IMG/VR virus record: IMGVR_UViG_3300031772_008746
Span: 1 to 39,169 of that record
DNA: 39,169 nucleotides
DNA from: a virus
Direction: 5' to 3' (one strand)
The notes beneath the pieces are model-generated. The model worked only from the letters and a program-made list of their open reading frames with translations, did no database searches and was not told the DNA's origin. The position numbers and the translations under genes are program-made. Shown here piece by piece: positions 32,601 to 39,169 of this stretch. Position 1 is the first letter of the stretch. Every line of letters starts with the position of its first letter.

Positions 32601-33782
32601 CCACTCCTTAAAAAAGATCATTCGTTTGACGTCAGACAAAATGACGTCATAGAAATTGCAGTTCATAAAGTCGATCTACAAAATCCTGACATCATCTTTC
32701 GACCGGTGAAATTTCTTTTCGAATTGACACGGTATCCAGTCAGAAATGATGGCGTAATTGGTGATGAAGCTGAGGCTTCGTCCTCACGGGGATTGCAAGG
32801 TATAGTCAATGGATTTGCCACCCGCGGCTATGCCCAAGTTTTTGCAGAAGGTGGAGATGCCGTGCAATTTTTTAAGTCTCACTCGGCATATTCACAGGCA
32901 CTTTCTGGGCCTTTGTATAGCTTCTTGACTGATGAACAGAAACAACAACTATACACAAATCATGTCATGAGTTACTTGTTCGAAGTGTATCTCAGGGTGA
33001 TGACAGGAGTTTCCACGACTGATTATCACTTTGATCTTGTGCAGGCGCCACCGCCAGTTGACGTCAAAAACACAGTTGATGTTGTCAAACACTATTTGAA
33101 TTTCTTGCAAGAAAAAACCCGGGGAGGCCAGCGTACTTCAAGAACCACGGGACATTCTCACACGCACTCAGATCCCAGCGGCGGCATGTACATGTCACAA
33201 ATACAGATCAATCCCGGTTTTCTAGTCGGCACGAATTCTACTAGTCGCGGTAACATTGCTGGAGGAATGAGTCAGAATCCGTGGGACTTTTCTGTGGCCG
33301 ACATGCCAGTCAGTGACCAAACAATCGTGAACACATCAATTTCTAAAGCGAATGGAAATCTCCCGTCGTCTGATGAAGTCATGTCAAGTTTTTCGAGCAA
33401 ACAAGTAGCTCCCGCAGTTCATGGAGTGGGCGTGATTAGTGAAGGATCACGGACGCTGTCGCCACAGTCTGATCCAGTTCCATTGACCAAACGTTTGTTG
33501 AATCCCAAACAGTTTGATCGTGTTTTTAACATTGTCATCGATCCATTTGCATTCAAGATCAATAAGACAGCAACCAATGCTTCACCTCACGGTAAACAAG
33601 CGCTTGAACTGTTGCTCAAGCAAGGTGATGTCATCCATGTGTTGAAACAGACGTCTTCGCCGTCACACGTTCCCTTCTTTGACAATGAATTTGCAATGCG
33701 ACCACGTGATGTTTCTGAAGGAAATTTGTCATTCGAAAAATACATCGTTTCAATCAATACTATTGGCGAAGAAGAGGTTTAA
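29676..33782 (+). CDS. Very large virion structural protein (1368 aa)
   Basis: The ATG overlaps the preceding stop (ATGA). The first 200 residues are Ser/Asn/Thr-rich and look extended; the centre is largely helical (for example SATAFYLYNLVKTLELLKRQ, LEVLRTTIREARKAFGII). The region around 1140-1170 is low-complexity His/Ser/Arg-rich (GQRTSRTTGHSHTHSDPSGG). The C-terminus is again mixed. No catalytic motif was recognised. Size and position in the structural cluster point to a tail, baseplate or neck protein. Orthologues would be needed to name it. Confidence 0.75.
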   Translation: MIKTFKVGNTAVMQTSLVEVQPQASTTAAPSGNQASLPPSEAKIKGLAYTSQQNGQSSLSTNASLKDIVNAISLPGFSTSTFRGQGTNRYIPSQHNRHDPNHNLPKSTDDLAVSPQKFEPYEQLTGISKERPEVIMMTNFVPLYKSPSSTNNNDKEKYSTRSASAAHNATPAGHFFDTQCTARALRQANFNHIWSTLKETYPGFKHTASGKFNIMGEKVNQLSATAFYLYNLVKTLELLKRQLDIRDDVHIVEAQKVSDSHDNKNAFQGSSGGLSANNIASAVPPKYDTSYVMGLFGYNTNSVKGIYSSTKIWMQLLLELKHVLRSHSLDMLDIPKTIQKNDSSATRIVKTPNTKRFEYASLLPANLPTLSVLKDLQPASLPKTIQAITDAYDSMYTGVHFKNEEMRIAGIFNMMSREYRYSRGLTDDDVKQALSNYYGFTATVPSGAPKENNAIVLDAIIGQFGNNISDVASATSNSLASLAQQQPSADVVVLPLESRYIDGDDGTLTPGSVYYVDQVLSIKDNRFDTKRLEVLRTTIREARKAFGIIVSGMNFLSKDDQVDDGGPTISNPRTFFDQMRATVLDSAGYPIFELKYDPLVPVFAAAHKNKKIRSLLLMYTVTVISRAYLSNISYLNSLAEQDNTATTEAIVNSLIKELQIDAHHTATSTKTASKAKYDPNNKTTLAQSGSPPAPAGSIINVDTIKNALKQEPFGRFIGQVITMMSRVMQFFRIDSQAASSGFTRYGGHVDTIVLMTMLDIFTSMIYNWGGRRITGIHSEKSSSPHFTIDEHVDNHTPSINEIDSRLAKEINHTHTVIFAIFNLLDNLANSIDNVIHAVNGPDSLTELKKITDLIDDPVLLQLLFSEQQISLFASAVADIQSALKGGTFPKEVGTQGTFDSDEEIRALDDSVVSSKMKDVLETVLSLPEYSSKFAAAKKILTVGIPLGFARHLQQKLTVHPESNSTSQRSGPSKGNPLLKKDHSFDVRQNDVIEIAVHKVDLQNPDIIFRPVKFLFELTRYPVRNDGVIGDEAEASSSRGLQGIVNGFATRGYAQVFAEGGDAVQFFKSHSAYSQALSGPLYSFLTDEQKQQLYTNHVMSYLFEVYLRVMTGVSTTDYHFDLVQAPPPVDVKNTVDVVKHYLNFLQEKTRGGQRTSRTTGHSHTHSDPSGGMYMSQIQINPGFLVGTNSTSRGNIAGGMSQNPWDFSVADMPVSDQTIVNTSISKANGNLPSSDEVMSSFSSKQVAPAVHGVGVISEGSRTLSPQSDPVPLTKRLLNPKQFDRVFNIVIDPFAFKINKTATNASPHGKQALELLLKQGDVIHVLKQTSSPSHVPFFDNEFAMRPRDVSEGNLSFEKYIVSINTIGEEEV

Positions 33783-35693
33783 ATGTCGACATCGTTGCCT
33801 TCTCGACAAATATTTGCAGTCGACGTGCCTGAGGTCAAAAACTTCAAAGTCGTCTTCAAGTACAATTTTTTTACGCCTGACGAACAAGTCAATGAGCGTA
33901 GCGGCATTCCTAGAAAATTGATCTCTCGTTCAACTGGAGAGACTGATGATAAAACTGTCAAGTACTTCGAGTCTCGAGTTCCTCGTTACGTGTTGTTTTC
34001 CTGGAACAAATCAAAATTTGCTGATCCGGGCAATCTAGTTCTTGAAAAAGACATAATTGCTCATGCTCACAAGACTCATCCGGTCAGTACGTTGATAGCT
34101 ACGCACTATGATAAAATTGTGATGGAAGATCACTTTTCTGATTTCAATTATGTGGCTGTCACGTTTCACGATGGTGACATCGACACAAAGATCTACAATT
34201 TGATTTCCGGAAGCAGCGTTCAGCGAAATTTGGTCTCATCAATGGATCCCCATGCTGTTGCAGTTGACTTGAACAATCAGACTCCTGAAAACGTTGACAT
34301 GTCAGTCTTGGATCATGGTTCTGCCGGGAAAAGTGCCTCAGGCAGACCTCTATATCCAAGAGATAAAAAGACCGCCGCAGTTCCCGGATCTGCATCTGGT
34401 CAAGAACACCACGAACAATTTCATGATAGTCACTTTGATGCAATGAAGGGTGTCGTCGTCACTTCTCAAATCAATTCAAAGTTTTTTCATGACGTGACAA
34501 GTAGAATGATTCAAGATCCACATGCATCAGATCCAACAGAACTTTTGACACTCAATCAGCATGCACACAAGTTGTCACTTTCAACTAAACGCCGGCTCAA
34601 TTCGGCTATTAACGAAAATGAATTCAAGACTGTGGCTCCTCACATTCATCACCGTGTCGATCGAACATCACATCATCAGCAGCGCCATGCGGCGGAGCTA
34701 GTCGGATATGTCATCGACAAGTATGCTGTCAACCCAAATGGAACGACCACACCTCTACACCCAATCATCATCGAGAATCCAGCTGCACACCAGGCGATCG
34801 ATTCATTCATCAAGTATGATCAAAATTACTTTTACACGATTAGAGCGATCGCCCGTTTTTATCTACCTGCAATCGACAAAGACTCTGGTGACGTCGCAAC
34901 GATTCAACTGTTGGTCAGTTCGCAACCATTTGCCAAACAACACGTGCGCGTTCATGATATGATCGCCCCACCGTCGCCAACTGACATCAATTTTAATTGG
35001 GACTATGAAAACAACAAGTTGGTAGTCCACTGGACGTTCCCACCGAATCCTCAGCGCGACATCAAGAGATTCCAGGTCTTCCGACGGGCATCGATTAATC
35101 ATCCTTTTGAATTGATCAAGGAATACAATTTTGACGATTCTGCCATCAAAATGGACGATGGGGAACATCCGGATCCAAAATTGATAATGAATTCTTTGAA
35201 CCCAGCTTCTTTCTATGTTGATGATGATTTTGTGAAAGACTCAAAATACATCTACACTGTGTGTTGCATTGATGCTCATGGTCTGACATCGTGTTATGGA
35301 GCGCAGTACGAACTGTCGTTCGACAGATTTAAGAATCAACTAGTCAAGCGTCTGGTGAGTCACAGCGGCGCGCCCAAACCTTACCCAAATCTGTACTTGC
35401 CCGGTGAAGGTTTCGTTGATGTGGCCCGTGTCAGTGGTCCGAGTTCAAAAAAGTTTCGGGTCTTCTTTACGCCGCAGTACTATTTGCTCGAAGACAACAA
35501 AAAATTGACGCACTCGATCCTGTCGACGAATCAATCAGGGGGCTACTATAAATTGCAGTTCATCAACACTGACAATCAAAAATCCGATTCATTGACAATC
35601 AAGATTGACGACAAGATTAAAGTAGCGGAACCCAAATTGGCCTATCCGGTGGCAAATCTCAAGCTCAACAAGAAAAGTTTGAGTGGAATCTGA
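33783..35693 (+). CDS. Virion structural protein with fibronectin-III-like domain (636 aa)
   Basis: It begins one base after the previous TAA. The N-terminal 110 residues show beta-strand sequence (VPRYVLFSWNKSKF). Residues about 395-505 resemble a fibronectin type III domain: APPSPTDINFNWDYENNKL, then VHWTFPPNPQRDIKRFQVFR and SKYIYTVCCIDAHGL. Fn3-like domains are common in phage tail and fibre proteins and may bind carbohydrate surfaces. His-rich stretches (HIHHRVDRTSHHQQRH) lie near 290-305. The gene is followed by a decayed mobile-element relic. Confidence 0.75.
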   Translation: MSTSLPSRQIFAVDVPEVKNFKVVFKYNFFTPDEQVNERSGIPRKLISRSTGETDDKTVKYFESRVPRYVLFSWNKSKFADPGNLVLEKDIIAHAHKTHPVSTLIATHYDKIVMEDHFSDFNYVAVTFHDGDIDTKIYNLISGSSVQRNLVSSMDPHAVAVDLNNQTPENVDMSVLDHGSAGKSASGRPLYPRDKKTAAVPGSASGQEHHEQFHDSHFDAMKGVVVTSQINSKFFHDVTSRMIQDPHASDPTELLTLNQHAHKLSLSTKRRLNSAINENEFKTVAPHIHHRVDRTSHHQQRHAAELVGYVIDKYAVNPNGTTTPLHPIIIENPAAHQAIDSFIKYDQNYFYTIRAIARFYLPAIDKDSGDVATIQLLVSSQPFAKQHVRVHDMIAPPSPTDINFNWDYENNKLVVHWTFPPNPQRDIKRFQVFRRASINHPFELIKEYNFDDSAIKMDDGEHPDPKLIMNSLNPASFYVDDDFVKDSKYIYTVCCIDAHGLTSCYGAQYELSFDRFKNQLVKRLVSHSGAPKPYPNLYLPGEGFVDVARVSGPSSKKFRVFFTPQYYLLEDNKKLTHSILSTNQSGGYYKLQFINTDNQKSDSLTIKIDDKIKVAEPKLAYPVANLKLNKKSLSGI

Positions 35694-35896
35694 CTCGTTT
35701 ACCTTGACGCCCAAGATGATAGGATGTTCTTGGTTACACAGACGCTGGTGGAAGTCCAAGCGAAGAGAATATGTAAGGTAGAACAATCATGATCGGGTAC
35801 AGAGTTCGCAACGTTTTGAATGGTCGTCGACATACTCACAAGGGATACTTGTGGCAGTATACTAAAGAAAACAGTCATTCTGTAGAAAAGGGTTAA
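35694..35896 (+). pseudogene. Decayed NUMOD1-like (homing-endonuclease DNA-binding) relic
   Basis: The gap between two structural genes is not empty. A frame from ATG 35789 to TAA 35894-35896 reads MIGYRVRNVLNGRRHTHKGY then LWQY. NVLNGRRHTHKGYLWQY fits the NUMOD1/IENR1 repeat of intron and homing endonucleases, which ends L-x-G-(K/R)-x-x-T-x-x-G-Y-x-W-x-Y. The same frame upstream (GYTDAGGSPSEENM) is interrupted by TAA, TGA and TAG, so the 5' part is degraded. No catalytic domain remains. The relic stop is followed directly by the Shine-Dalgarno and ATC of the next gene. Confidence 0.55.
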
Positions 35897-35907
35897 GGTG
35901 TAACATC
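35895..35907 (+). promoter_or_regulatory. Shine-Dalgarno and presumed ATC start of the 238-aa structural gene
   Basis: AAGG (35895-35898), six nt, then ATC (35905-35907) where ATG is expected. No ATG, GTG or TTG start lies in frame between the upstream in-frame stop and GTG 35962. Confidence 0.5.
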
Positions 35908-36621
35908 GGTTTTCTAGACCACTCAACTAACAATATCATCCTCGATGCAGTTCTGACTGACGTGGGTCGTCAGTTCTTGGCCCGCAATGACGGTAGCTTT
36001 TCGATCCATAAGTTTGGTCTCGGCGACGACGAGGTCAATTACAAGATCATTGCGAAGTACGGGCGAACCGTGGGCCGTGAAAAGATCGAGAAAAATACGC
36101 CCATCTTTGAGGCCTTGACCAACCAGAGCCACTCGCAAAAGTACAAATTGATCAGTATTTCCAATCCTCATCTATTGCGTTTGCCGAACCTCAACTTGTC
36201 AGGTGATGCCAACGTCGATGGTCTCAATGCAATCGTCACCCTAGGTAGAAATCGACAGAAGACTTCGACTGTGACGTTCGAACAGACGATTCAGAATGAA
36301 ACCTCGATCGACGTGGAGCTCCGTGATCAGACATTCATTGTCGAAGTGCCGAATCTCTTCTGTCACATTCTCCGCCACACGCCAGAAAATGTCGATGGAC
36401 AACAAAAGGCAACATACATTATCACACGATCTCCTTCTGAAAATGCATTTGGAGGTTCGTCTGTTCAATTCACCCTGGCCGTAAAGTCGTTGACCGATAC
36501 TTTGTTTGCGGTCTATGGATCGACGGCCAACAAGTCGAAGATCAAGGTTTTCATAAAGGTCACAGGTGTCCAGTCTGGTGCCGTCAAAGACATCACTGTT
36601 GTCATCGATAAGAACCTGTGA
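35905..36621 (+). CDS. Virion structural protein (238 aa), apparent ATC start
   Basis: Read from ATC 35905, the N-terminus is (I/M)GFLDHSTNNIILDAV then LTDVGRQFLARNDGS. It lines up with the MAGILDSKT...LDSIITLEGRKQF N-terminus of the 349-residue gene at 26166, including its start. From memory, this conserved family (FLDHSTNN, GDDEVNY, YGRTVGREKIEKNTPIFEAL) begins MGFLDHS. The only conventional start, GTG 35962, would delete 19 conserved residues and has no Shine-Dalgarno. So the true start is most likely ATC, possibly used by coupling from the relic stop 8 nt upstream. The remaining protein is a beta-rich structural type. Confidence 0.75.
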   Translation: MGFLDHSTNNIILDAVLTDVGRQFLARNDGSFSIHKFGLGDDEVNYKIIAKYGRTVGREKIEKNTPIFEALTNQSHSQKYKLISISNPHLLRLPNLNLSGDANVDGLNAIVTLGRNRQKTSTVTFEQTIQNETSIDVELRDQTFIVEVPNLFCHILRHTPENVDGQQKATYIITRSPSENAFGGSSVQFTLAVKSLTDTLFAVYGSTANKSKIKVFIKVTGVQSGAVKDITVVIDKNL

Positions 36622-36628
36622 GTGAACT

Positions 36629-36817
36629 ATGAATAAACTCATCAAAGAAGCACAAATTTTCATCAAAGATTACATTGATGATCCTGCTCTTGAAGCAGAA
36701 CTTCGTATGATCGCGTACGAAACTGGACAAAACGTTGATCACCTCAAGCGTCGACTTTTGGGAAAAGCAAAGTTTACGTCTTTCAAAGAAGTGTTACCAT
36801 GTATTCGTGTACACTGA
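36629..36817 (+). CDS. Small hypothetical protein beside the homing endonuclease (62 aa)
   Basis: Starts 7 nt after the structural gene. It is helical and charged (DDPALEAELRMIAYETGQ, NVDHLKRRLLGKAKF). Its tail TSFKEVLP resembles the FKEILP start of the structural gene at 37699, both as protein and in DNA (13 of 18 bases). It may have arrived with the endonuclease or be a remnant of the displaced gene start. Function is not recognised. Confidence 0.5.
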   Translation: MNKLIKEAQIFIKDYIDDPALEAELRMIAYETGQNVDHLKRRLLGKAKFTSFKEVLPCIRVH

Positions 36818-36836
36818 AACCACAGAAGAGCGTTTT

Positions 36837-37694
36837 ATGAACAGGCGTTGGAATACCGAATCCGTGCGACACAAGGATGTCTACAAGTGTGACGAGTGCG
36901 GATCTGTGTTTCAAGGGCCATACAGGGCAGCTCACGCGACATCTGGGGCACTCACGTTCTGTGGCAGTACATGCAACAAAAGATCTAGATCGTCCGGTGT
37001 GTTGGCCGAGCAATGGAGACGAACGAAGCTCGAGCGCTACGGTGTTGAACATTCATCACAGGTTCCCGGTGCTTCCAACAAGATGTTGGCCTCTCGTGTT
37101 GAAAGGTACGGAACGACCGCACCGGTGCATCACCATCCTGAAATTCACAAAAAGTGGGCCAATACGATGCAACACCGTCACGGGGCCCAACATCCCCTGC
37201 AGGCACCGGGACCCAAGGCCAAACGGTTGGCAACGGTCAAAGAAAAGTTTGGGATGGATCCACTGGCGATGCCCGAAAACAGGAAACACCTCAGCGAGGC
37301 GGGACAGAAGGGATATCGAACGACAGCAAAACGCATTGGATCTTGGATCCTTTCGAAACCTGAAATCGACATGGTGAAATTTCTTCGTGATCGATACGGT
37401 GACGTTGATCAACAGGCTGAAGTTGATGCACCTGTAGGAAAGAGATATTTCATCGATGCATATGTCAAATCGCTTAACACGTACGTACAGCTTGATGGGG
37501 AATTTTGGCACGGTCTAGACAAACCATATGATCAGCTGCATGAAAATGGTAAGAAAGCATATGATCATGATCGGATTCAAGATACATGGTTCCTTTCTTT
37601 ACACAAGACGCTAATTAGAATCACAGACAAAGAGTTCCTCGCGTGTCAGAAGAGTGGTGACTTTTCTAACATCGTTCGCAAACTCGGAGGGTGA
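36837..37694 (+). CDS. Vsr/PD-(D/E)XK-type homing endonuclease
   Basis: A 285-residue protein from ATG 36837. The N-terminus has a zinc knuckle, Cys18-x2-Cys21 and Cys42-x3-Cys46. Then come four repeats of a (K/R)-x-(K/E)-(R/K)-(Y/F/H)-G unit (64-70 LERYGVE, 88-92 VERYG, 111-116 MQHRHG, 134-140 VKEKFGM), a DNA-binding arrangement seen in phage homing endonucleases. The catalytic domain shows Glu175 in KPEIDMVKFL, FIDAYVK with Asp207, VQLDGEFWHG with Asp220/Glu222, and LHKTLIRITDKEF. Vsr-like homing endonucleases make the double-strand break that drives gene spread. An upstream frame from 36735 is a shadow. It ends inside the Shine-Dalgarno region of the next gene. Confidence 0.85.
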   Translation: MNRRWNTESVRHKDVYKCDECGSVFQGPYRAAHATSGALTFCGSTCNKRSRSSGVLAEQWRRTKLERYGVEHSSQVPGASNKMLASRVERYGTTAPVHHHPEIHKKWANTMQHRHGAQHPLQAPGPKAKRLATVKEKFGMDPLAMPENRKHLSEAGQKGYRTTAKRIGSWILSKPEIDMVKFLRDRYGDVDQQAEVDAPVGKRYFIDAYVKSLNTYVQLDGEFWHGLDKPYDQLHENGKKAYDHDRIQDTWFLSLHKTLIRITDKEFLACQKSGDFSNIVRKLGG

Positions 37695-37701
37695 AAACAT
37701 C
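37686..37701 (+). promoter_or_regulatory. Shine-Dalgarno GGAGG and presumed ATC start of the 428-aa structural gene
   Basis: GGAGG (37686-37690), eight nt, then ATC (37699-37701). The endonuclease TGA is at 37692-37694, four bases before the ATC, favouring termination-reinitiation coupling. Confidence 0.55.
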
Positions 37702-38985
37702 GCAATATTTAAAGAAATACTCCCAAGCGACATCAAGTCTGCACGAAGTTTCCTCAACCAGTTGATCGATGTCCTGCAAGAGGACGTCAGCGGCTCGACG
37801 TCGCGGCGTAAGTACCAAGTCTTCGTCACAGGTGGTATCGGGCCAGGAGTGACCAGTTCGTTGTTTCAGACTGTCTATGATCAGGATTTCACGCTGCAGA
37901 CAGCCAATGCTGTCTTTGATATGACTGTCGGCTTGCAACCTGGAGGTGTCACAGAATTGTCCAGTCAATCAGGGACTGATTCTGCGGGTAAAGAATTGTT
38001 TCCTAGTTCTTCTTTGATGGCCCGTGAGAAGCTTGACATCTACCGTCAGTTTGCTCAGGCTCTCCTTGGTGATGCTTCACTGAAATTTGCGGCCCCCCTG
38101 GATTCAATCACCACCACTGACACGATTGACGTGGGTCTGTTCATTGCCTTCAAACGTTTGTTTGCTCGCGATCAGATCAAACGTGAGTCGTTCGCCATGA
38201 GGTTCTTTCAGACAGCTTCCGCTGTTGCCAAGGGTCCACCGGGCAGTTCAATTGACGTGCCTCCTCATACCAATGGGTACACTGATGCCTACGGTCAGTT
38301 CAATCTCAACAGTACCTCTGTATCAGGATCATCGATTTACACTGACATCGGTGCCTCGACCAACAAGTTGTCGACGTTCGGTGGCCAGGTCGGTAATGTC
38401 GTCGACGCCGCGAATACCAACAGGACAGTTGGATTGATGTTCTATGACCGCGGGATCTTGGTGCTTGACATGGCTAAGGTCACTTCAGGTTCACAGTTCA
38501 TGTCTGGAAACATCGATGCAATGCATCCTCTGGGGACCCAGGTCCTGGGCAATCCCGGGACGGAGACTCCCTTCAAGTCGAATTTCATTCCTGATTTTGT
38601 GATGTCAGCCTCGATTGACAACATCGTTGACCACATCGCGGCTGCCCGATTTGGTTCAGGCTCGCAGTCCGCGATGACGTTTCAGAACGTGACCAACATC
38701 AATTCAACATTGATCTTCTGCAGGGCCTCGGCAGACGAGTTCAACTACTCTGCTAATCCGACGTTCACTGATGCCCAAAATCGGATCGTCGTCATCGACG
38801 CGGGCCAAGAAGATACGCAGACGTCCTTCACTTTCATCACAAGCGTGGGTCTGTACGATGCCAATGATAACTTGTTGGCGGTGGCTAAGTTGAGCCGACC
38901 TGTAGAAAAGAGCAGTGAAAGAGATCTGACGTTGCGTGTGAGACTTGACTTCTTAAAAGTTTTGATCGAACCGACACTTCAGTAG
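37699..38985 (+). CDS. Virion structural protein (428 aa), apparent ATC start
   Basis: Read from ATC 37699 the protein begins (I/M)AIFKEILPSDIKS and then ARSFLNQLIDVLQEDVSG, RRKYQVFVTGGIGPGVTSSL and VYDQDFTLQTANAVFDM. From memory these segments are highly conserved in large marine myoviruses, and the family usually starts a few residues before FKEILPSD. A GTG at 37654 is in frame but lies in the endonuclease tail, lacks a Shine-Dalgarno and would add 15 unrelated residues. GGAGG 8 nt before the ATC supports initiation there. The rest has beta-rich repeats, and NTNRTVGLMFYDRGILVLDM looks like a structural sandwich. Tail or baseplate role likely. Confidence 0.8.
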   Translation: MAIFKEILPSDIKSARSFLNQLIDVLQEDVSGSTSRRKYQVFVTGGIGPGVTSSLFQTVYDQDFTLQTANAVFDMTVGLQPGGVTELSSQSGTDSAGKELFPSSSLMAREKLDIYRQFAQALLGDASLKFAAPLDSITTTDTIDVGLFIAFKRLFARDQIKRESFAMRFFQTASAVAKGPPGSSIDVPPHTNGYTDAYGQFNLNSTSVSGSSIYTDIGASTNKLSTFGGQVGNVVDAANTNRTVGLMFYDRGILVLDMAKVTSGSQFMSGNIDAMHPLGTQVLGNPGTETPFKSNFIPDFVMSASIDNIVDHIAAARFGSGSQSAMTFQNVTNINSTLIFCRASADEFNYSANPTFTDAQNRIVVIDAGQEDTQTSFTFITSVGLYDANDNLLAVAKLSRPVEKSSERDLTLRVRLDFLKVLIEPTLQ

Positions 38986-39000
38986 AACATACTTATTGAC

Positions 39001-39169
39001 ATGGCCAATCACAGCTGCGTCAACTGTCCATGGTGCCACTCAGGTTGCAACATTTGTGAGCGTTGCCTTTGTCGTCACAGTGATGACCACAATCTATTGT
39101 TCATGAACCCTGTTGTCACAATAGATCCTATGAATTACGTTGCCTATGAAGATGATCCTGTGTCTGACC
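39001..39169 (+). CDS. Cys-rich protein, N-terminal part only
   Basis: ATG at 39001 starts a frame open to the window end (56 codons). The first 27 residues hold eight cysteines in CxxC-type pairs (CVNCPWC, CNICERCLC) with histidines, a likely zinc-binding head. It then becomes acidic. No Shine-Dalgarno is obvious. The 15-nt gap after the previous gene suggests continuation of the structural operon. Its product and length are unknown because it is truncated. Confidence 0.6.
   Translation, partial: MANHSCVNCPWCHSGCNICERCLCRHSDDHNLLFMNPVVTIDPMNYVAYEDDPVSD

Noticed and set aside
35962-35964. GTG 35962 as start of the 238-residue structural gene
   Set aside because: It removes 19 residues that match the paralogous start at 26166 and has no Shine-Dalgarno.
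36735-36836. N-terminal extension of the Vsr-type endonuclease to 36735
   Set aside because: It overlaps the 62-residue ORF in another frame and has no matching domain; ATG 36837 directly precedes the zinc-knuckle domain.
37654-37698. GTG 37654 as start of the 428-residue structural gene
   Set aside because: It would lie inside the endonuclease coding end, has no Shine-Dalgarno and adds 15 residues unlike the rest; ATC 37699 has GGAGG at proper spacing.
1-39169. tRNA genes, CRISPR arrays, insertion sequences, integrase or attachment sites
   Set aside because: No cloverleaf candidates, regularly spaced repeats, transposase motifs or recombinase motifs were noticed on either strand; a tRNA scan would be needed to be certain.

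Overview
The window is a stretch of a large tailed double-stranded DNA phage genome (Caudoviricetes). It resembles the T4-superfamily-like marine myoviruses. The grounds are long virion structural proteins in tandem, PhoH, a phage ClpP, an XPD/DinG-type helicase, homing endonucleases, tight ATGA/GTGA gene overlaps and almost no intergenic space. No host marker, tRNA, integrase or CRISPR array is visible, so the host cannot be named. All family assignments are from reading the translations; no database search was run.

Region 1 (169-17143, all on the minus strand, transcribed from 17143 towards 169) is a glycan-modification island. It holds a PseB-type 4,6-dehydratase, an RmlD-like reductase, a DegT-type aminotransferase, a short UDP-sugar dehydrogenase, a left-handed beta-helix acyltransferase, two SAM methyltransferases, a dual-specificity-phosphatase-like protein and about eight glycosyltransferases. 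One glycosyltransferase is a GT-B/GT-A fusion. Another has been cut in two by a GIY-YIG homing endonuclease, with a 5-bp direct repeat at the two edges. The set would suit synthesis and transfer of an N-acylated amino-deoxy sugar onto virion protein, phage DNA or host surface; the target is unknown.

Region 2 (17144-26118) starts with a divergent intergenic region rich in short AT repeats. It then carries, mostly on the plus strand: a coiled-coil membrane protein; a divergent GroEL-like protein that keeps the apical domain but lacks the ATP-binding signature; small conserved phage proteins; ClpP; a helicase with an apparent Fe-S cluster; a histone-H1-like basic protein; and a PIN-PhoH protein. 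Two minus-strand genes interrupt it: a 350-residue protein of unknown role and a mini-protein with a sigma-70 region 4 helix-turn-helix.

Region 3 (26166-39169, plus strand) is a virion structural cluster with proteins of about 349, 819, 1368, 636, 238 and 428 residues. A Vsr/PD-(D/E)XK-type homing endonuclease and a decayed NUMOD1-like relic lie in it. Both structural genes directly downstream of these mobile-element sequences have an ATC codon, behind a Shine-Dalgarno sequence, exactly where an ATG start is expected. With the split glycosyltransferase and the ATPase-less chaperonin, this is the most unusual content of the window.
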